NCBI GenBank assembly: GCA_022829145.1
Contig: CM040744.1
Location: forward strand, 868,001 to 932,000
Length of the DNA: 64,000 nucleotides
From: Albula goreensis
Lineage: Eukaryota; Chordata; Actinopteri; Albuliformes; Albulidae
Direction of reading: 5' to 3'
Part shown: piece after piece, positions 60,380-64,000 of the stretch
How positions within the stretch are numbered: the stretch's first letter is position 1
Layout of the letters: the number at the start of each line of letters is the position of its first letter
Translations under genes and position numbers: made by a program
Notes under the pieces: model-generated
Database searches by the model: none
What the model saw: the letters and a program-made list of their open reading frames with translations, nothing else
Told to the model about the DNA's origin: nothing

Positions 60380-60680
60380 CCGGGGTCGTATCTCTGCCGT
60401 GGTAACATCTCGGCGCTTCAGCAGTTCGCAGCACTTCTGCAGGTTTAGGAGAGCGATGCGCGGCGGGGTCTGTTTGTCCCTAACCCAGAAATGCCACTGT
60501 CACACAGCACCGCCGTGTGACGGACATCGTCGCCTGCCAAAGCCCTGCCGTTGCCAAGGCGACGCTGCTGCTTTGCGGTACGTTGGTGAGACTCCCGCTG
60601 GAGCTGTCCCGCACCGTGTCGCCGTTCTCTGTGTGGCTCAATGCGACGCGGGGCTTCTGAACTCTCGCCAAATCAAACAC
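60380..60680. other. CpG-rich island inside the trpm3 intron
   Basis: About 300 bases have many CpG in a CpG-poor intron. Open frames on both strands give no known protein. This may be an intragenic CpG island, an alternative promoter or a regulatory element. No known alternative trpm3 first exon is recognised. Confidence 0.4.
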
Positions 60681-60934
60681 GATCTCAAAGGGATGAGCTC
60701 ACGTAATTATTTCCTCACAGAATTTTTGCATTGTCCTTGCAGATTGTAATTGGCAATTTGCCCACTACATGATGGTAATTGTAATAACAATTAGGTTATT
60801 ATTGTGATAAAAGTGCTGAGCAATATGGAAAATACAGCAGGGAGTCCCTGTTCTTCATTTGAGTGAATAGGCTAAATAAACCCTTTAGCATAACTGTGTG
60901 CAGTTTTCAGTGACGTGAGGTGACACTGAACGTT

Positions 60935-61795
60935 GGGTATGTGTGTGTTTGTGTACGTATGTGTGAGAGAGAGTGTAACAGTCTGTGTGTGTGTATGACA
61001 GAGCGAGAGAGAGTGTGTGTATGTGTGTGTGTGTGAGAGAGAGAGAGAGCGAGAGGAAAGAGGAGTGTGTGTGCATGACTTAGAGAGAGAAAGAGGATGA
61101 CTGCGTGCAAGGCCGAGAGAGCATTAGCGTATGTGTATGTGAGAGAGAGAGGGAGCGATTGTGTGTGTGACTTTGTTCTGTGTGTTAGTTTGAGGGAGGA
61201 AAGAAAAGATGAGAAAGGAAGTCTGTGGGTGCCATCGTGGGAGGGCTGTTTGATTATCGTGGGATGGAGCTGTGTGCCTTTGGTGTGTGTGTTTGTGTGT
61301 GTGTGTGTGTTTGCATGTGCACAGGCTTTCATGTGATAAACAGTTTGAGGGGCACATGGTGCAGGGACCTGACAGTTTTGTTCTGTGCGATTATGGTTTT
61401 TTTGGGCTTTTTTTCGCTCTCTGAAAGTGCAGTGGAGGCTCGAGTGAGACAGGGTTCAGAGAGAGAGAGGGGGCTCGAGTGATTTTGGAGGAACAGAGCT
61501 CTTTGTGCTTCGGGGAACCGCGGAGGCCCGGCTGACCCAGAGGGCCCCTCTAAGGAGCGCGGCGAGCGAGAGAAACTTCATCCTTAAAACACCCCCGAGG
61601 AGGTAGCGGGGCTGCGCAGTGTGATGAACTGGAGGGGAAGTGGGCACATTGCAGCTAGCACTGAGAGGAAGAGAGACAAGCTTGGGTGTGTGTTTTTGTG
61701 TGGCCGTATATGTGTGTGTGGCTGTATGTATGTGTGTATCATTTGTTTGCATGCACGTGTATGCTTGTGTGAGTGTGTGTGCCCATTACCATGTG

Positions 61796-61833
<38 letters not shown>

Positions 61834-61840
61834 ATGTGTC
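60935..61840. repeat. Interleaved (GT)n and (GA)n low-complexity region
   Basis: GT-rich and GAGAGA stretches alternate from 60935 to 61180, with pure GT runs at about 61283-61312 and 61799-61832. A more GC-rich unique stretch (61490-61625) sits between. Confidence 0.85.
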
Positions 61841-62609
61841 GGGGGTGGGGGTGGTCTGGGAGGTAAGTTATCCCCTTTGTGCAACTTGCCCCCCTCCAGG
61901 CCCCCACACTCTGTGGAACAGTGGCCCGCGCTGGTTGCCAGGGCGATGGCGCGTGCCTCCAAGGTGGTAACGGCAGCGAAGAGGGCGGAGATTCATTGAT
62001 TATCTGCGGCCCCCCGGGGGGGTCTGTTTTTCAGCCCATCGCGTATCTGCCACTGCGTTTGTTCCTCCGCCACAGGCCACAGAAATGTCCGTGGGCGTGA
62101 TCCGTTGAAGGCGCGTAAATTTCCAGTCACCCCATGCTAATGAGTGTCACTCTCAAGACGTTGGAAGGAAATGAGCGCTCGTGACCGTTAACCGCGACAG
62201 CGCATGCATTCTGCCGCTTCACACCTCTTGTCTCGCCTGTCAGAGTGTACCATGGGCTGTTCGTAAACATTTCAGGATATCCACACAGGCCCTCGAGGTG
62301 TCTGTCAGCACAAAAACCTCGCCATGTTTGTTTGTTCTCCTTTAACCTGCAGCAAAGAGGTGTTTGAACAGTGGAATAAGCAAACTAGCGTCAGCTTTTT
62401 GTACGTGACTAGACTGCAGGAAAGCCATAGATCCGTTGTAGTGTGAAATGGAAGGATTTATACAGCTCTGGTACAGCAGCCACGACCTTAAGGTCACAAG
62501 ACCTGACAAGGGCACAAGGTCACAAGGAGAAAGTGTCTTTGGAACTGCAAGTCATGTGACCAACTGGCAAAAACAGGGACGGCCATTTCACTGCTCCTCT
62601 GGGATGCAG
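61841..62609. other. Intronic, low-repeat stretch
   Basis: Unique, moderately CpG-bearing sequence at 61900-62260. No exon is recognised. This is a candidate conserved noncoding region only because it is repeat-free between two repeat blocks. Confidence 0.4.
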
Positions 62610-63955
62610 TGAGCTAATGGGCTATCCATCTCTCTCTATATAATATCGTCATTCATTTAGCTATTAGTCACTCTCTGTAGTGCAATTAGCTGTCCCGTTT
62701 TGCAGTGCAATGGGCCAGCTAGCTATCAATCCCTCCATATAATGCCACGAACCAATTAGCTATCAATCGCTGTCATGCAATGAACTCATTTGCTATTAAT
62801 CCCTCTCTGTAATGGGATTAGCCATTTGCCTGTCAGTATGGAATGCATCCAGCCAGTTATGCAGTGAACTACTTTGCTGTGAATCCTTCTCTACAATGTG
62901 ATTTGTCAATTATGTATGAATTACCCTCTGTAATATAAACCAACTACTTATCAATCCCTCTCCATGATGCAGAGAGCACTAATCCATCAATTACTCTCTG
63001 TAAAGCAGTGAGCCATTTAGCTATCAATCACTCTCTGTTAAGCAGTGAGCCATTTAGCTATCAATCACTCTCTGTAAAGCAGTGAGCCATTTAGCTATCA
63101 ATCACTCTCTGTAAAGCAGTGAGCCATTTAGCTATCAATCACTCTCTGTAAAGTAGTAAGGCATTTAGCTATCAATCACTCTCTGTAAAGCAGTGAGCCA
63201 TTTAGCTATCAATCACTCTCTGTAAAGTAGTAAGACATTTAGCTATCAGTCACTCTCTGTAAAGCAGTAAGACATTTAGCTATCAATCACTCTCTGTAAA
63301 GCAGTAAGACATTTAGCTATCATTCATTCTCTGTAAAGCAGTTAGACATTTAGCTATCATTCATTCTCTGTAAAGCAGTAAGACATTTAGCTATCAATCA
63401 CTCTCTGTAAAGCAGTAAGACATTTAGCTATCAATCACTCTCTGTAAAGCAGTAAGACATTTAGCTATCATTCATTCTCTGTAAAGCAGTTAGACATTTA
63501 GCTATCATTCATTCTCTGTAAAGCAGTAAGACATTTAGCTATCAGTCACTCTCTGTAAAGCAGTAAGACATTTAGCTATCAGTCACTCTCTGTAAAGTAG
63601 TAAGACATTTAGCTATCATTCATTCTCTGTAAAGCAGTTAGACATTTAGCTATCATTCATTCTCTGTAAAGCAGTAAGACATTTAGCTATCAATCACTCT
63701 CTGTAAAGCAGTAAGACATTTAGCTATCAATCACTCTCTGTAAAGCAGTAAGACGTTTAGCTATCAATCACACTCTATAAAGCAGTAAGACATTTAGCTA
63801 TCAATCACTCTCTGTAAAGCAGTAAGACGTTTAGCTATCAATCACTCAGTAAAGCAGGAAGACATTTAACTATCAATCACTCTCTGTAAAGCAGTAAGAC
63901 GTTTAGCTATCAATCACTCAGTAAAGCAGTAAGCCAGTTATCTATTATGTTCCTC
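62610..63955. repeat. 37-bp satellite-like array with higher-order structure
   Basis: The unit is ATTTAGCTATCAATCACTCT then CTGTAAAGCAGTAAGAC. From about 63000 to 63935 there are about 25 near-identical units. From 62610 to 63000 the same motif is visible but highly diverged. Three successive 148-bp blocks (starting 63311, 63459 and 63607) each hold four units, the first two being ATTCATTCT variants. Near the right end, units starting GTTTAGC alternate with ATTTA, two of them with a 2-bp deletion. No coding potential. The right border is near 63955. Confidence 0.95.
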
Positions 63956-64000
63956 TCTAATCCAGTCAGTTAATTAGGTTTCAGGTCTTCTCTAATGTCT

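Larger units (their letters stand above)
29581..64000 (+). other. trpm3: Start of trpm3 intron following the first coding exon
   Basis: No further trpm3 exon is recognised in the remaining 34 kb. Long 5' introns are a known feature of TRPM3 genes. No match to the miR-204 mature sequence, hosted by a later TRPM3 intron in vertebrates, was seen by eye, as expected this early in the gene. Confidence 0.65.

Noticed and set aside
29581-64000. Search for the next trpm3 exon and for miR-204
   Set aside because: Neither the Ala-Gln-Lys-Ser-Trp exon start nor the miR-204 mature sequence was seen by eye; both are expected further downstream.

Overview
This is vertebrate nuclear DNA, most likely from a teleost fish. 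The evidence is the mix of mobile elements: Tc1 and ISRm11-type mariner transposons, a hAT transposon, an L2/Maui-type LINE tail, several tRNA-derived SINEs, and abundant (CA/GT)n and (GA)n. There is no prokaryotic gene organisation, and almost every open frame is short and chance-like. Sequence alone does not fix the species.

The one host coding exon I can support is at 29404-29580 on the plus strand. It is a 59-codon first coding exon that strongly resembles the N-terminus of one TRPM3 isoform class (RGRF-ESWKRLSS, then STKRSGL), and it ends at a consensus splice donor. A CpG-rich, TATA-less region with a long (CACTCA)-like repeat and two short upstream ORFs precedes it (28370-29403). I read that as the trpm3 promoter and 5' leader. 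Everything from 29581 to the end of the window is then the start of the first coding intron, which is very long in the known TRPM3 genes; the next known exon was not found.

Region 1-28370 is upstream intergenic DNA filled with transposon remains. They include foldback elements (1292-1397, 2755-3105), three copies of a family with CT-rich ends (7883-8649, and a tail-to-tail pair at 11084-12214), a 3.1 kb hAT element with an N-terminal transposase ORF (14542-17627), a SINE (20741-20842), a complete-length but dead ISRm11-type element with TA target duplications (23009-24425), a LINE tail (25000-25352) and a 54-55 bp minisatellite (26575-27205).

Region 29581-64000 is intronic. It has long GT and GA tracts (30800-32790), a deleted Tc1 element (41088-41506), a small foldback whose minus-strand transcript would pair especially well (45778-45905), more SINE pieces (46127, 47562, 58983, 60029), two minisatellites (35 bp at 55176-55486; 37 bp at 56293-56799, grown inside a MITE) and a large 37-bp array at the right edge (62610-63955). 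That last array has an age gradient and a clear four-unit, 148-bp higher-order repeat.

I found no new multi-gene system. The most notable items are the higher-order array, the minisatellite inside a transposon, the tail-to-tail foldback, the 45.8 kb hairpin, a candidate cryptic exon just inside the trpm3 intron, and a G-rich block right after the trpm3 splice donor.
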